64,000 nucleotides of DNA from positions 8,393,419-8,457,418 of the forward strand of contig OZ020486.1 of the NCBI GenBank assembly GCA_963971405.1. The letters run 5' to 3'. The translations under genes were made by a program, and so were the position numbers. This document shows, one piece after another, positions 10,690 to 22,905 of this stretch. The stretch's first letter is position 1. The number at the start of each line of letters is the position of its first letter. The notes beneath the pieces were generated by a model, which searched no databases, had not been told where the DNA came from, and was given only the letters and a program-made list of their open reading frames with translations. The stretch is from Psococerastis gibbosa (lineage: Eukaryota > Arthropoda > Insecta > Psocodea > Psocidae).

Positions 10690-10823
10690 AAGACCGTGCC
10701 CAGGTTTTTGTTTCGGAGGGGGTCCAAAACTTTTTTACGCATTTTATTAATGAAAGGCCATTCTATTCAGTGTACAACCCTTCTATTTCGGACCCCCTGG
10801 ACCGCCCCCCTGGGCACGGCCTT
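10690..10823. repeat. Foldback repeat with CCGTGCCC/GGGCACGG ends
   Basis: AAGACCGTGCCCAGG on the left pairs with CCTGGGCACGGCCTT on the right. The interior is G-rich then C-rich. It is non-coding; short open frames across it have no recognisable content. Confidence 0.6.
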
Positions 10824-10879
10824 GCCTATCCCAATCCCAAGGCACTGTATTCATTGATAGAATAGAGTAGTCAGAATGG

Positions 10880-11150
10880 CGTAGAAGTAGTCAGAATAGC
10901 GTAGAGGTAACGACTCGGACTATCATCCAGAAGGTGACTGGTTCGAGTCCCACCCGAATGCCAAAATTTGCTAGTGGTACAATTATTTTTCTTCTGACTA
11001 CCATGCTTCGGAGGGCATGTAAAGCCGGCGGTCCCGGCAGTCTTCCCTGACTGTCGATAGGTTAAACAGGAGGCTGTTGATGCAACCTAAAAACTCCTGT
11101 ACCACGGGTAGTACCACCCCGACACGAATTTACTTTTACTTACATTGATA
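10880..11150 (+). repeat. tRNA-derived SINE, family S2
   Basis: The head has box A-like AGCGTAGAGGTAACG and box B GGTTCGAGTCCC (10941-10952). The body contains CATGCTTCGGAGGGCATG and GCGGTCCCGG, also found at 35655-35700. This head-body plan is typical of insect SINEs. A fragment of family S1 follows on the other strand at about 11262-11335. Confidence 0.6.
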
Positions 11151-12001
11151 GAACGATGATGTAGTCTAGAACGACTAGACCAATTGATTGTATTCATTAA
11201 TTCTAAAACAGTAATAATGACAGGAATCTGAAATAAGAGAATATATACTGTATATAAAAAACTGGACTTGGTGGGATTCGAGTTTTTCCTATATCCTCTC
11301 ATTTCTGTTACAACGAGGAGGTTACCTCTTCAACCAAAGTTAATTTAATGGCCGTGTTACTTATCATATAATACTGCAATATAATAATGGCAGGATATGT
11401 GGGAACAGGTTATCATATCTCCATATTTTCTTCAACACCAAAACTTTGATTGGGAAAGGAACTTGTTCGGTTTATTACTCTATTTAGCACGTAAAACATA
11501 AAAGTTAGAAAGTACCAAGATTCCAAAAATTGGTTTTTCCTATTTAATATTGTTATTTATATGCATAGCCACCTATATGTAATGATGTGTTGTTTCCAAC
11601 GCCTGCTTTCAGCATTTCTGCTTTAAGCAACCCTGTCAGCCTGGCGGGGGGAGTGAGTATCATATGTAATGATGTAGATTGTAGACTATTAACTGTGCAA
11701 AATTAATTTAAATTCGACCTTATTTATTACAGCTACATCAACTTTCTTTGTATTTAAACAATGTGAAAGACAAATTTGACATTTGTGGGATGGTTACCTT
11801 GGATTATCGCCTAATTTTCCAGGTTGGCTTTCACAATTAATTACACCAGTTTACATTGATGAAGTTGGTGCAGCCAAAAGAATGTAGCCTACTATCTCTG
11901 AAAATAATTTTTTTTTAAATTGAGTTATTTAAAAAATTTCTAACAAAAACTAGTGTTATCATTTTCCTTTGGCTTTCCTTTTCCTCCCATTCTATAATAC
12001 A

Positions 12002-12292
12002 CAGGAGCGGATCTAAAATGAGACCAAGGAGGGGGCTAAGATTAAATTTCGATTTTTTTTTTTTTTGAAAAATAGGGCTGAAATATTGGGGTTTTACGCA
12101 TTTTCAGAGCAATAATGGTTCTATATTATAGGTAATTAATACAATCGAGCACAAGGGGCGCCCGGGGGTGTCCCCCCGGAGAAAATTTGTGAAAAATAGG
12201 ACTGAAATAGTGGGGTTTTTCGCATTTGGAGGACCCCAATGGGGGGGGGGCTATAGCCCCCATAGCCCCCCCCCCCCATAGATCCGCGCCTG
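12002..12292. repeat. Foldback repeat with GCGGATCTA/TAGATCCGC ends
   Basis: CAGGAGCGGATCTA at the left and TAGATCCGCGCCTG at the right are inverted repeats around T-, G- and C-homopolymer runs. It is non-coding. A family M2 copy follows near 12437-12600. Confidence 0.65.
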
Positions 12293-12794
12293 ACAATACA
12301 TTTTAAGGTCATATTTGAATGAAAGGAAAGACCTATTATTTTAGTTATAAAATCGTCATTCCCAAACTTATTCCACTGTTTCATCACCTGGCGTGATATC
12401 ATACATGATCATAATTATTTATAGTTTAAAAGTTCAGCTGCCCGATCGTGACGATGTTAATACCGGGGTTAATATAATACTCTGGTATTTAAAATGTAAA
12501 CAAGATTATTTTACAATGGAAAGTGCTCTTCAAAATTGGTTTGTGTACAGTTTTAACTCCAGGAGTAACTTAATACCAATCGCCATGATTGGCCCACAGG
12601 GGTCAAATTTCGAACCCCTACTAATGGGACATCTGCAAACTGATCATCATTAATTGCCTTATAGTTTATTGATTTAATAATAGTTACCATGCAGGTTTCA
12701 ACGAGTCATGTGTAATTTTGAATATAGGCTAATTATCATTGGGATTCAACCAAAAGTACTTATTATTCACCGCCCTTTCCTTGTCCCTTTGTTT

Positions 12795-12896
12795 TATTAA
12801 TTTTAATTCACTTAAGTACTTCACAGTGCCACTTCGTCAGCAATGCACTCGTAGCCTAATATCCTATATGCTACATTGCTATACATCCACATTAAG
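12795..12896 (+). promoter_or_regulatory. GrC upstream conserved block and candidate 5' non-coding exon
   Basis: The block TTAATTTTAATTCACTTAA lies here, about 1.5 kb before the GrC ATG. Near-identical blocks precede GrD, GrE and GrF. Flanking bases are also conserved with GrD: a CCAAAAGTA stretch before it, and a CTACATTG...ATACATCCAC stretch after it that ends in a donor-like AAG|GTAA at 12896/12897. I infer a transcription start region and a first non-coding exon spliced to 14331. No transcript evidence is available. Confidence 0.5.
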
Positions 12897-13086
12897 GTAA
12901 AGGAAATTTAGAGTAGTGGTACGGACTCATGAGTACAAGCTGACTTTGCTGCATCTTCTGACCATACTAAAGTTAAAAGTAGGGCCTTCTTAATTGCAGG
13001 AGAGGTTTTTATAGCTCCAAATATAACTCCAATAGGTTGGCTTAGTAATAGTAATAGTAATAGTTAGCGAACTGTGTATGATATTT

Positions 13087-14014
13087 GCTTTCCAATTTAT
13101 ACGTAGTATAAGGAAAGCTTTGTGACGGTCGAAATTTTCGATTCCGAGATTTCAATGGATTTACACGTTTTAAGGTCCCAGGAACCCAAAAAAAGTGGTT
13201 TTTACGAAATGTCTGTCTGTCTGTCTGTCTGTCTGTCTTTCTGTCTGTTCGTTGATTTCCGGGCAAACTACTCGGACGATTTTGATAAAATTCGGCATGT
13301 AGGTTCACAAAAATCATACCTCGGGACCATTTTTTTTATTTGCGGCTAACTCAATTTGGGGGGTTTTATTCTCAAAAAACTTCAAAAAAACGTCCAAAAA
13401 AATTATTTCCCGAAAACGGCTCCAACGATTTCTTTTAAATTCTCATATATTGTAGTCGTTATTTATGTTTTCAAAATCCGGGGAGTCGCCTGCCTCTTGA
13501 TAGTTTGCTTCTGGGGGTAAAAAAATAAAAATAACTACATTTTAATGAAAAATGACTAAAAAATAATTTTTCTGCGAAACCTTTCTATCGATGATTTCTA
13601 CCTTCAGGTATGTTTTTGGTGTTAAATTGAGTAACGAAACCGCATTGGTTGCCTTCCCAAAAAATATTTCGCTTTGCACAAAAAATTATTTTTTGAAAAG
13701 ATGTTAGAAAATTCGCGCTCAAATGCATTGTGTGCCCCGCAATTATTGCTGTGTGGTAATTAATGTGTTGGTCTGACCTTTCTAGAATTTATCTCACTTC
13801 CAGGGACGTCAGGGGGAGAACCCCCCCCCCCCCCCGAAATAACGGAAATTTAACCTCTGGAAAATTACTTACCATGAAATTACTCATATTTTCTATCTAC
13901 TAATGTGCGTCAAATGGCCTACCAGCCAAGGATGGGCGTTGGCTGAAGAAGAAGAAGAAGATCTACTAATGTTGATAAATTGGAAAGCATGTTCGAGTAA
14001 ACTCGGACCGGTTC
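13087..14014 (-). mobile_element. Non-autonomous Helentron/HINE-like element, family H1
   Basis: The - strand starts AACCGGTCCGAGTTTACTCG (14014 leftwards) with a short hairpin. It carries the subterminal inverted pair TGCTTTCCAATTTAT/ATAAATTGGAAAGCA and an internal (CTGT)n microsatellite (13209-13250). Full relatives lie at 30986-31658 and 51179-52018, and a divergent one near 63363-63830. There is no transposase or helicase. Terminal hairpin, subterminal inverted repeats, an internal tetranucleotide array and A/T-tract targets resemble Helentron-derived HINE/DINE-1 elements; the class is inferred. A 55-base LINE stub sits inside at 13906-13960. Confidence 0.6.
13895..13971 (+). mobile_element. 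55-base LINE 3'-end stub with perfect target-site duplication
   Basis: ATCTACTAATG occurs at 13895-13905 and again at 13961-13971. Between them are 55 bases ending GATGGGCGTTGGCTGAAG(AAG)n. GCCAAGG.TGGGCGTTGGCT matches the 3' end of the RNase H frame of the LINE at 123-3948, so this is an extremely 5'-truncated copy of a related LINE. Confidence 0.8.
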
Positions 14015-14347
14015 TTTAATATTAAATCTATAAGACTGTTTATGGTTTTGCAAATTTTTTTTTAAATTCTCATGGGCGTACGCACCTTTTAATTAGGGGA
14101 CCATAATCTAAGTGCCATCCCGCTACATCACAATTTCAAAGTAAATAGAGCTCACGACATGATGTGGTTAAAAAGAAGGAATTCTTGCGTCCTGTAGAAG
14201 GGAACATTCACCCTCTGTACTCAAAGATTGAATAGCACTCACCCCGTATCTGTATCATTCTGACATAAGTTGAAAGAATCTACATATATAATTTATTGAT
14301 ATATTAATTCCTTATTCTGTATTGTTTCAGTCTCATCGTTACATGCA

Positions 14348-17300
14348 ATGCCTTCCAAATTGGCATTTAACTCATCCGCTGCGGGCATAAAACCACCCAA
14401 TCTCTCAACTCCTCAACAATTTTTAAAGTCACTAATGCCTATAAGGGTCATAACCTTCCTATGTGGGATGGCACCGTTCACTCTTTCCCCTTTCAAAGTC
14501 AGGGTTTCTCCCATAAGAACGATATACGGTTTATCTTTCATCATCACTCTCTCATGTCTCCGAATTTGGTTTGAACGCTACGACGAGAAGGAAGAAGGTG
14601 TTGTCGACAGTATTTATCACGTTCAAAATCTCATCATACCCATACCATGCATTCTTTCAGTAATATTCACAACCATCGTCAGCTCAAAAATTGCTCGCAA
14701 TGTAACCGAAATCCTTAATCTCTCATACCTCATTGAACCCAATAAGCATAAATTCATATTTTGGGTTCAAATATGGTTAATTGCTGGTGTTATCATCACA
14801 ATGTTCAGCGGAGATTGCCTCTGTTTTATCCGGGACCACGATTATTTTAATGGCATGAGCCCCTTCTATACAACTGTTGAAATAAGTTTGAGTGTCATTA
14901 TGTGGTTATTTCGACTGCAATTCGCAGGCATAGTGTACTTTCTTACTCTTTTCGTTCGTACAGTCAACAAAACAATATCTTCATTATCTGACACTTACAC
15001 CGAATCGAATATATCTTCTTTCATTCTAGTAATGCATGCAAACATTAATCCTTTAGTGGTACTTCATGAGAAGATCTTGGGTCTTGCGGAAGATGTGAAT
15101 TCTTGCTATGGCGTGGTGATTGGAATATTCACTCTGCAAACATTTGTTAATTCAATAATCAATGCCTATTATTATGTGACATCACCTTCAATGGATGTCA
15201 CAAGTGATCCCATATTGATGACATCGGTGATATCCGATTTGTTTCAAGAGTGGTTTGTCCTGGCAATGTGCGAACTATTTGAAAAAGAGGTACGTGAACA
15301 ATATATGGTTTAGAATTGGAATACTTGTGTACAGAGAGTAGACAGTTCCTGATTTATGGACTTAGACTGGTACCCAAATCCATTGAGAACCATAAAGCTT
15401 GATGTTTTAAGATTTTTAAGAAAATTATAGTCTAGTAATTTGGGCCCTTGCTGTACTTACACGCACAAACATTACCTATGCATAGCCTACATACGCAAAT
15501 CCATCCATACCCGATACGCCACCTAAAAACTTTATATTGGAGAACGCGATCAGAGATGCCTATGGAAAGCGAGAGCAGTTGGAAAACGATGGGAACCGCA
15601 CTTGGCAAAAACTATCCCCAGCTTCTTGCGCAGCGTTCTGAATGGCCACGGGACAGGACTACCTCCATGGCGATTATAATACTGGGGTTAATATAATACC
15701 CTGGTATTAAAAATGTAAACAAGATGATTTATTTTTACAATGGAAAGTGTTATTCAAAATTTGTTTGTTTACAGTTTTAACCCCAGGAGTAAGTTATTCG
15801 CCATAATCGGCCCACAGAGCCACCTCCACAGAATAGGTATCGCTGATTCTCCTAAAAGCTCCTAAATTTAAATCTTAGAGCAGACGCTGTCAGTGGACTA
15901 AATCCGGAATTATTTTTGGTTTAGGTGAATATGACCAGCAGGAGTGTTCATAAAGTAATGAGGGAAATTTCGAGCAAGAAAGTTCAAGATCAGGTATGGA
16001 GTTCAGAGGTATTTTAAAATATTATACATTTGCCTAATTCATTGCATTCCGTTCATGGCCATAGCCAGAGGAGAAGTTCAGGGGGTCAAGACCTTGTTGC
16101 CTATAGTAGGTATATCTAGTTTTTTCCACTGCTTTATATTAATTTTATCATCGAAATAATTTTGTTTTATGATTTTACATTTTTAGATTTTTAATGTAGG
16201 CTACATTAATAATTAACCGAGAAAAAAAATAAAATTTATTGTAATTATTGTGTCTTTCACATAAGTTTTAAAATCCGTTTTACATATGGATATTATTTCC
16301 GGGTTTACTTGTGTTTATAATTGTAAGAGCCGAAAGGCCCAAAATTCGCCTATATGAAAAATAAAGACAATTTTCTTTCTTTCTTATAATATTTCTAACT
16401 AATTGAAGCAATTTGTTTTAAACTTCTTATTACGGAACACCAGCTTATAAAATAAATTGGAAAGAAACTAACATAATCGAATATTCATATAATTATTCAC
16501 CTTATAGAGTGTCTAGTATTTCGAATGAAATTTAATGCCATTTGTATAATTGTTATCATTCAAACATGACCAATGCAATAACAAATTGTTTCTGCCCAAG
16601 CATTGTAATCGTTAACAACATCAAATATCTGGGAATAATAATTGATAGCCATCTTTCTTGGGATCAACATGTTAATAACTTGTATAAAAAACTAAGGCTT
16701 ATAAATTTACTTTTTTAAAACCTGAGTAAATTCATGACTACAAAAGACATGGCATCTATTTATTATGTTTTTTATCAAACAATATTGCAATATGGAATCT
16801 GTTTTTGGGGGGTGCTGGAGTTACAAAAACTAAAAAAAATTGTTACTTGCCAAAAATGAGGATGCTCAATAAAACAGGGTGCAACGTTAGTACGAGGATA
16901 ATTTTTAAGGAGTTAGGAATTTGGTCATTTGAACTGTTGTATGAACTATTGTACAAGAAATTTTTACTAACAATGGTTGTATGTAACTTGAGTAACTTCC
17001 AAAGGTGACAGGTGATTTCTGCTAGTAACATAAGCACTAAGCAAACAGGACGTGATTTCCTCACTGTTCCTAATTACAAATTAACATACAGCAGAAATTC
17101 TGTCAGCAACTATAGCCTAGAGGTTTGAGTTACTACAATGATTAATTCGTTAATTCGATTATGTCGATTAATTCAGAGCTTTGGTATAGGGAAAGTCAAT
17201 GCAACCATAATTTAATCTTGGACAATTAATTATCTTGAAACTACTTATATTGTAACTGCAAAGGCTTTCACGGCCGGAGTCAAATGAAGAACCAGTAGAA

Positions 17301-19029
17301 TCCGGGCTGATGATGAAGACTGAAGATGTCGACCGCAGATGTTGACGAAACGTTTGGAAGTTCACTTTCATTTCGACCACGGCCCATCAGCCCGGACTCT
17401 ACTGATTCTTCCCTACTTATATTATCCATCTCAGTACTTGTACTAACAAACTAATAAAATAACTGATAAAAATGAAAGAGCATGTACTGGTTCACTGAAA
17501 CCGGTTCTATTAAGAGGACATGCTACGTTGAAAATGAGCACCCCAAAATTTGTTGTTTTTATTGACATTTTATTTTTTGTCTAATTAACAAAGCAAGTCA
17601 TTAAAAATTTGGCTCATGGAAGTTGTAGAAGACTGCTTCACGCATCATATAATAGGAAATATTAAATTTTTGGTACCTTAGTTCTTTCATAAATACCAGA
17701 ACGGACTAAAATTATTTTTTTTATTCTGGGATTTTTGGAAGAACTACAAAACCGAAAAGTAAAAATACCTGATTATATGATGCAAGAAGTAGTCTTCTAC
17801 AACTTCCATGAGCCAAATTTTTAATGACTTGCTTAGTTAATTAAATAAACAATAAAAAGTCCATAAAAACAACAAATTTTGGGGTGCTCATTTTCTACGT
17901 AGCATATCCTCTTAATGATAATATATTTATAATATTGTGCAGTGGCGTCGGAGAGTCAATTACAAATAAGGACTGAAAAACAATTGTTGAAAGAAAGTAG
18001 AAGAAAGAAAATTACATTTAATTTCCATATGGGGAATTTTGGGCACTCTTACAACTAACCCATTGTTGCAGCTTCAGCAGTTCTCAGTCTATTTAATTCA
18101 CCGAAAATTCAAATTTACAATCTGTGGAATGGTCAATCTGGATTATGCGCTACTTTATGCGGTACGTACTGTTGTTGTTGAAGGTAATTTAAATATGGCT
18201 CACTTTAGCATCTTTTGAAAGCACCAAAGAAACAAACCAAATTAGTGGAGAAAATAAGATCAATAGCTTCACTACACCTTAAATAGTTCGAAGACTAGCT
18301 TATTTTCTAGTCCTCATTTGGATTATTGTATGCAGAAGGCGATGCTTTACGTTCTCCATCACAATATGAGTGAAGTATGTTAAATTCCGTTTGTTAAACT
18401 GTTATGGTCTTATTTTACCATGTAGGAGGCTATATACATAATAGAACTTGAAGGATTAAATATAAATTATATTATAATGCACATACCCTATTCGAATTCT
18501 TGAAGCTGCTCTGTCTTACTGGAGTTGTTTCATATTTGTATGGGAACTGCAAATTGCCCTCAAAGTCGCCGTTACAAGTCTTTTATCACTTCAGGGAGCC
18601 TACCCAACAGTAGTCTAAAAGACATGTAACTAGCGCTCTGATTGGCTAATAATGACACTCAATTGATGACAGTAGGTTTATAGGTACACATGGTACACAA
18701 CTTTAAACACGTTCGACCGCTCCACTGAAATTCTTGATAGGTTTCCCCACACACGATGCGATTTTGGATGAGCGCGCCAAAATTAGTGGCTTGGAGCGGT
18801 CGTGTGTGGCCAGCTTTAGACCTAGCTGCCCAGAGTGAATCATTATTATGCCATTTAGGGCAATTGTCAGCACAACAAACCATCAGTAGGCAGCTCTTAA
18901 GAAAGTGTATTGTATTTGCAGATTGCTGGAGGTGTGACAACCTACATGATCATTCTGGTGCAGTTTCAGAAGAATGAAAATATTTCGAGCCCAACAAATC
19001 CGCCAATAACTACAACAGAACCCTTGTAA
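14348..19029 (+). CDS. GrC: gustatory receptor (7tm_7), intact, 4 coding exons
   Basis: Coding exons are 14348-15289, 15925-15993, 18072-18161 and 18922-19029. All junctions are phase 0 with GT-AG, and the product is 402 residues, normal for insect Grs. Exon 1 (314 codons) encodes MPSKLAFNSS, then the first six membrane segments. Conserved blocks are SLMPIRVITFLCGMAPF, VIMWLFRLQFAGIVYFLTLF, LHEKILGLAEDVNSCYG and DLFQEWFVLAMCELFEKE. Exon 2 is VNMTSRSVHKVMREISSKK, exon 3 covers KFKFTICGMVNLDYALLYA, and exon 4 encodes TM7 with TYMIILVQF. Insect Grs are ligand-gated cation channels of taste neurons with an intracellular N-terminus; no ligand can be inferred. An acceptor at 14329-14330 lies 17 bases before the ATG, so a non-coding 5' exon is likely. 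AATAAA is at 19040-19045. Intron 2 holds LINE, Penelope-like and foldback repeats. Confidence 0.9.
15664..15822. repeat. MITE family M2 copy in GrC intron 1
   Basis: ATGGCGATTATAATACTGGG at the left and a degenerate inverted end (TTCGCCATAATCGGCC) at the right surround the same AT-rich core as 5511-5693. Confidence 0.6.
16615..16815 (+). mobile_element. LINE reverse-transcriptase fragment in GrC intron 2
   Basis: The + strand reads KYLGIIIDSHLSWDQHV, then (after a stop) ASIYYVFYQTILQYGICFWG. This is the thumb region that follows the palm in non-LTR RTs. It has a stop and no catalytic core, so it is a short dead remnant. The family resembles the CR1-like LINE at 50219-53228 rather than the one at 123-3948. 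Confidence 0.7.
17255..17415 (+). repeat. Penelope-type terminal repeat fragment, family P2
   Basis: Contains GGCTTTCACGGCCGG, then CTGAAGATGTCGACCGCAG and GTTGACGAAACGTTTGG. Related copies are at about 24955-25110 (- strand), 33840-34115 and 36985-37095. The CTGAAGA...GAAAC spacing resembles the hammerhead-like core reported in terminal repeats of Penelope-like elements. No ORF accompanies it. Confidence 0.5.
17511..17915. repeat. Long inverted-repeat element with TTAA-type ends
   Basis: Left arm TTAAGAGGACATGCTACG and right arm CGTAGCATATCCTCTTAA continue as near-perfect inverted repeats of more than 100 bases (GAGCACCCCAAAATTTGTTG, CATGGAAGTTGTAGAAGAC). A TTAA target would suggest a piggyBac-like non-autonomous element. 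That assignment is inference. It lies in GrC intron 2. Confidence 0.7.
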
Positions 19030-19045
19030 CCACAAATATAATAAA

Positions 19046-20840
19046 TCAATTTCAATGTAGCCTAATCATCCAATTGTAGTCAGCGAATCAACACTGTGCT
19101 TTTTGGAAAAAATGAATGAATGTATTTCCAAGACAATGTACAGTATATGCGCACATTACAATATAATTATTATCGCTGGGCTTTAGAAGCCTGTGTGCGA
19201 TCAGTACCTGTTCCATTGTTGTTATTTTTCTCAAATAAAAAATATTCTGCTAAAAAAATGCATATCAAATTCAATAAAAGCAGACCCGGAACATCCTTTT
19301 GTAACACCGCTTACTTCAAACACTCCAAGCCTCTTCAGGTTTTTATTATTGTTTTATGATTTACTCAGTGGGGAAATCTCCACAAAAACGTCAAAGGCTA
19401 TCAAGGGGAAAGGAGGTAGACCTCCTCTCAGGCTGTGCATTTTTTTAAAGACTCGTTTGTTTTCATACGCCAATGCTCAATCTTACAAAAATAGTCCAGT
19501 CTGTTTCATTGCGTAAATGGTACGCTTGTCTCAGCTTGTTTGTTATCGGTGTAGGTTGACATCGAGAACACATGCCAGTTTGCCAATGGCCAAAAATGCA
19601 TAGCTACGGAAACAATAATAATAATGTCCGAAACCCATGGGGTCGTTGGCATTGGACAAGGGACCCATGGTCTATAAGGTATGGGTTCATAAAAAGTCCT
19701 TAAAAAAATTACAATTACATGGGGGTTGTGAGGGAACCTGAGTAATATATAAATGAAACATATGAGTTTTTTTTAAGGGAAGGGCTAAAGCTCCTCGTAA
19801 AGTCATTGAAAAAATAACGAAACTAACTACTCTTCACATTTACATATTTACATACTCTTCGTTACTCTTCGCATAAGGCTGCTGTGCAATAGACGTTACT
19901 ACCTCCTCATTGATAATATAATACCATAGTCCTATAGAATTCTTTCTGTGCATACAAACATACAATACATCCCTCAACCCGACGCCCATGCTTAAAGTAC
20001 ATCCGAAAATGTCGAGAAAATGTTCTCAGGAAAATGTAGACCTTTGCATAATTTAAAATTATGGCTTTCAGCTGATGGGCAGGTAATATACTAGACATTA
20101 TAGCAATTTTCTTTAATACGGCCCTGACTATAACATTTCTTCTGTGCATATATAGACCTGAAACCTATAACTGATGTCATAGGTAATAAGTTGTAGCCTA
20201 TTTCAACTCTAAAAAAATCAGATTCTCGGCCTAGTATTTAGAGTTTCAGAATAAACTTCCTTATGCGGCCCTGTAGGCCGACTATGGAGATTATTTTTAA
20301 TCTTAAGCTGGGATTTAAAAATTGTAAATTTCATGTTCAAAATGTAAATGTAAAGATAATTTTTGAATGGAAAGTCATATTCAAAATTGTTTTGTTATTT
20401 TTAATCCCAAGAATTAGATATAATACTACAAGGCATTATAGGCCCGCTGATATGCCCAAATCTTGCGAAATTATACAAGCATTTTTGTGTGTAAATGGAC
20501 TGTAATAAAGACACAGTTTCAGGTACAGTATTTTAAAATATAGATTCACGCATGTTTCACCGTAATATCACAAGACCATGTTTATACATTTTGAAAGTTC
20601 AGGGTTCTACTTTCAAACACCTAATAATGCGACACCTGCGTAAACTTATCATCGCATTAATTGCTTAATACGTATTATAATAATATATAATAAATATATA
20701 AATATAATATATATATAATAATATAATAACGTATTCATTTAGTCGAAACGCTGGTATGAACGAGACATTTTGTAGGTAATTTTGCCTGCATAATGATTGG
20801 GATCTAGCCAAAAGTAACAGATTTCCCCCACTCTCTTTGT
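19046..20840. other. GrC-GrD intergenic region, no gene seen
   Basis: Open frames of up to 107 codons (19193-19516) have no recognisable domain. A family M2 foldback remnant lies at about 20255-20447 and AT-only repeats at 20680-20730. Confidence 0.4.
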
Positions 20841-21061
20841 TATATTAATTTTAATACACTTAAATTAACTCACAGCGTCACTTCATAAGCCATTTAATCG
20901 TGCCTAATGTCCTTTATACACTGTATGGTTTATATATATACAGTAGAGAGGGTTAGGATTAGCCGCCACACTAGGCCCGCTGGACAATGTCCTGTTGTAA
21001 TATTTTTTCCAAATAAATAAACAAATAAATATGCTACATTGTTATACATCCACATATTAAG
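20841..21061 (+). promoter_or_regulatory. GrD upstream conserved block and candidate 5' non-coding exon
   Basis: TATATTAATTTTAATACACT begins at 20841, followed by TTAAATT. Downstream similarity to GrC continues (CACTTCAT, GCCTAAT, CTACATTG, ATACATCCAC) to a donor-like AAG|GTAAGG at 21061/21062. About 80 bases, including a (CAAATAAATAAA)-rich stretch, are inserted relative to GrC. A non-coding exon spliced to 21617 is inferred. Confidence 0.5.
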
Positions 21062-22905
21062 GTAAGGCCATCGACCATACTTACCTTATCGTTAGGCGCC
21101 ATCTATTCTAGTACATACAAAACTGTCTTTGTTATTTTAATATTAAATCAAAAAGAATATCCATGGTTTTGTAATAACTATTCTTATGCAGGTAACCTAG
21201 CATAAGTAGCATATTCTATTGTTCTTAAAATTGTAGAAAGAATGAAATTTTATTGTATTTTAAATTTATTGTGTTTGAATTCTCTTATGGATCTAAAGTC
21301 AAGAGTTATCTCGTCTGAGAAGCCCATTCATAACAAACATGCATATGTATGATGAGTTTCGATATCATTTCGCTGGAAAATATTCTCTTAAGCCTCATCG
21401 ACATAAAAAGTATATGTTGCACGTCATAGGCATAAGGCAGCTTAACCAACGTAATCCTCTGAATGATATTATTATTTCATTTCATAACTTATCTTTATAT
21501 TTACCTTAATCCATACCTTAATCATTATCTTTATCTCATATATCTTATTTATCATATTTTTAGTAGCGTTCCATAAAAATAGCCTACATTAAATCATTTT
21601 GGCTACATTGTTTCAGTCTCATCGTTACACATCAATTCATGCAATGCCTTCAAAATTGCCACTAAACTCATCCGCAGCGGGCGTAAAACCACCACGTCTG
21701 TCCACCCCTGAACAGCTTCTAAAGTCGCTTATGCCCATAAGGGTCATAACCTTCCTATGCGGGACGGCACCTTTCGTCCTTACCCCTTCCGAAGTCCGGG
21801 TTTCTCCTATAAGAACGATATACGGCTTATCCTTTATCACAACTATCTCATGTATCCGAATTTGGTTGGAACCCAACAACGAGAAGGATGATGGTGTTTT
21901 CGGCAATGTCTATTACTTTCAAAACTTCATCATACCCATATCATGCATAATTTCGATAATATTCACAACTATCTTCAACTCAAAAATTACTCACAATCTC
22001 AGCGGAATCCTTAATCTCTCGTATCTAATTGAACCCACTAAGCATAAAGTCATATTTCGGGTTCAAATATACTCATTGACTGGTTTTAGTGTTATATTGG
22101 TTGGCGTAGATTGCGTTTTCTATTATTGGAACCAAGATTTTCTCAATAGCATGAGCCCCTTCTATACAAGCGTGGACTTGAATTTGGGTGTCATTATGTG
22201 GGTGTTCCGACTGCAGTTCGCAGGCATTGTGTACTTCCTTACTCTTTAGATTCGTGCAGTCAACAAAACAATATCCTCGTTATCTGACACATACACCGAA
22301 TCCAATATACCATCTTTCGTTCTTGGAACACATGTAAACCTTAATCCTTTGATGGAACTTCACGACAAAATTTTGGGTCTTGCGGAAGATGTGAATTCAA
22401 GCTATGGCGTGGTGATTGGAATATTCACTCTGCAAACATTTGTTAATTCAATAAGCAATGCATATTATTATGTGGTGTTGCCTTCAATGGATTTCACAAA
22501 TGATTTAATACTGGTCACATTGTTGTTGTCGGATTTCTTTCAAGTGTGGTTTGTCCTGACAATGTGCGAACTATTTGGAAAAGAGGTACGTGAAAAAATT
22601 TATGATTTATCATGAGTGTACATGTGTAGAGAGAGGACACAGTTCCGGATGTAACCAACAAGCTGATTAAGGCTTGGCTTGATTAAAATTCAAGCTATCT
22701 ACTGCCGCCATAGACGAGTGGGTAGTGATCACATTCTAATTGGTATTATTTTTGGTTTAGGTTAATATGACCTGCAGGAGTGTTCATAAAGTAATGAGGG
22801 AAGTTCCAAGCAAGCAAGTTCAAGATCAGGTATGACGACATGGGTTATAAATGATCAATTAGCCTAATTCTTCACATACACTTGACTTGACTTACTTGAC
22901 TTAGG

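Larger units (their letters stand above)
6612..11822 (+). pseudogene. GrB: gustatory receptor pseudogene, exon 1 split by repeats
   Basis: Exon 1 starts at ATG 6612 (MNIALLPKKF) and aligns along its length with GrC. An in-frame TGA at 6825-6827 interrupts it, after RIVFEDFRK, and the same frame continues with homologous sequence to about 7380. There it breaks off inside the LHEKIL...TLQTF region. About 625 bases of repeats follow (SINE-like 7385-7605, MITE 7607-8007). The last 11 codons of the exon reappear at 8020-8052 (TVAVCEMYTSE, then GTAAGC), preceded by a TGA in place of the conserved Trp. Exon 2 is 9196-9270 (25 codons, IHPVMRELKEN) and exon 3 is 11733-11822 (KFDICGMVTLDYRL). Both have good splice sites. 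About 35 codons of exon 1 are missing and no final exon was found before GrC. It is the most divergent member here. Confidence 0.8.

Noticed and set aside
13209..13250. CRISPR-like or functional tandem array (CTGT)n
   Set aside because: Four-base microsatellite inside a transposable element; no spacers.
11823..14330. Missing last exon of GrB
   Set aside because: I searched for a GG.T..Y....QF-coding stretch after an acceptor and found none; the one at 18922 belongs to GrC.
19193..19516. 107-codon open frame as a gene
   Set aside because: No recognisable motif, no exon context, AT-rich and low in coding character.
21599..21643. Upstream extension of the GrD start (MATLFQSHRY...)
   Set aside because: It crosses the TTTCAG acceptor at 21611-21616, which is conserved in all paralogs, and does not start at an ATG conserved with GrC.
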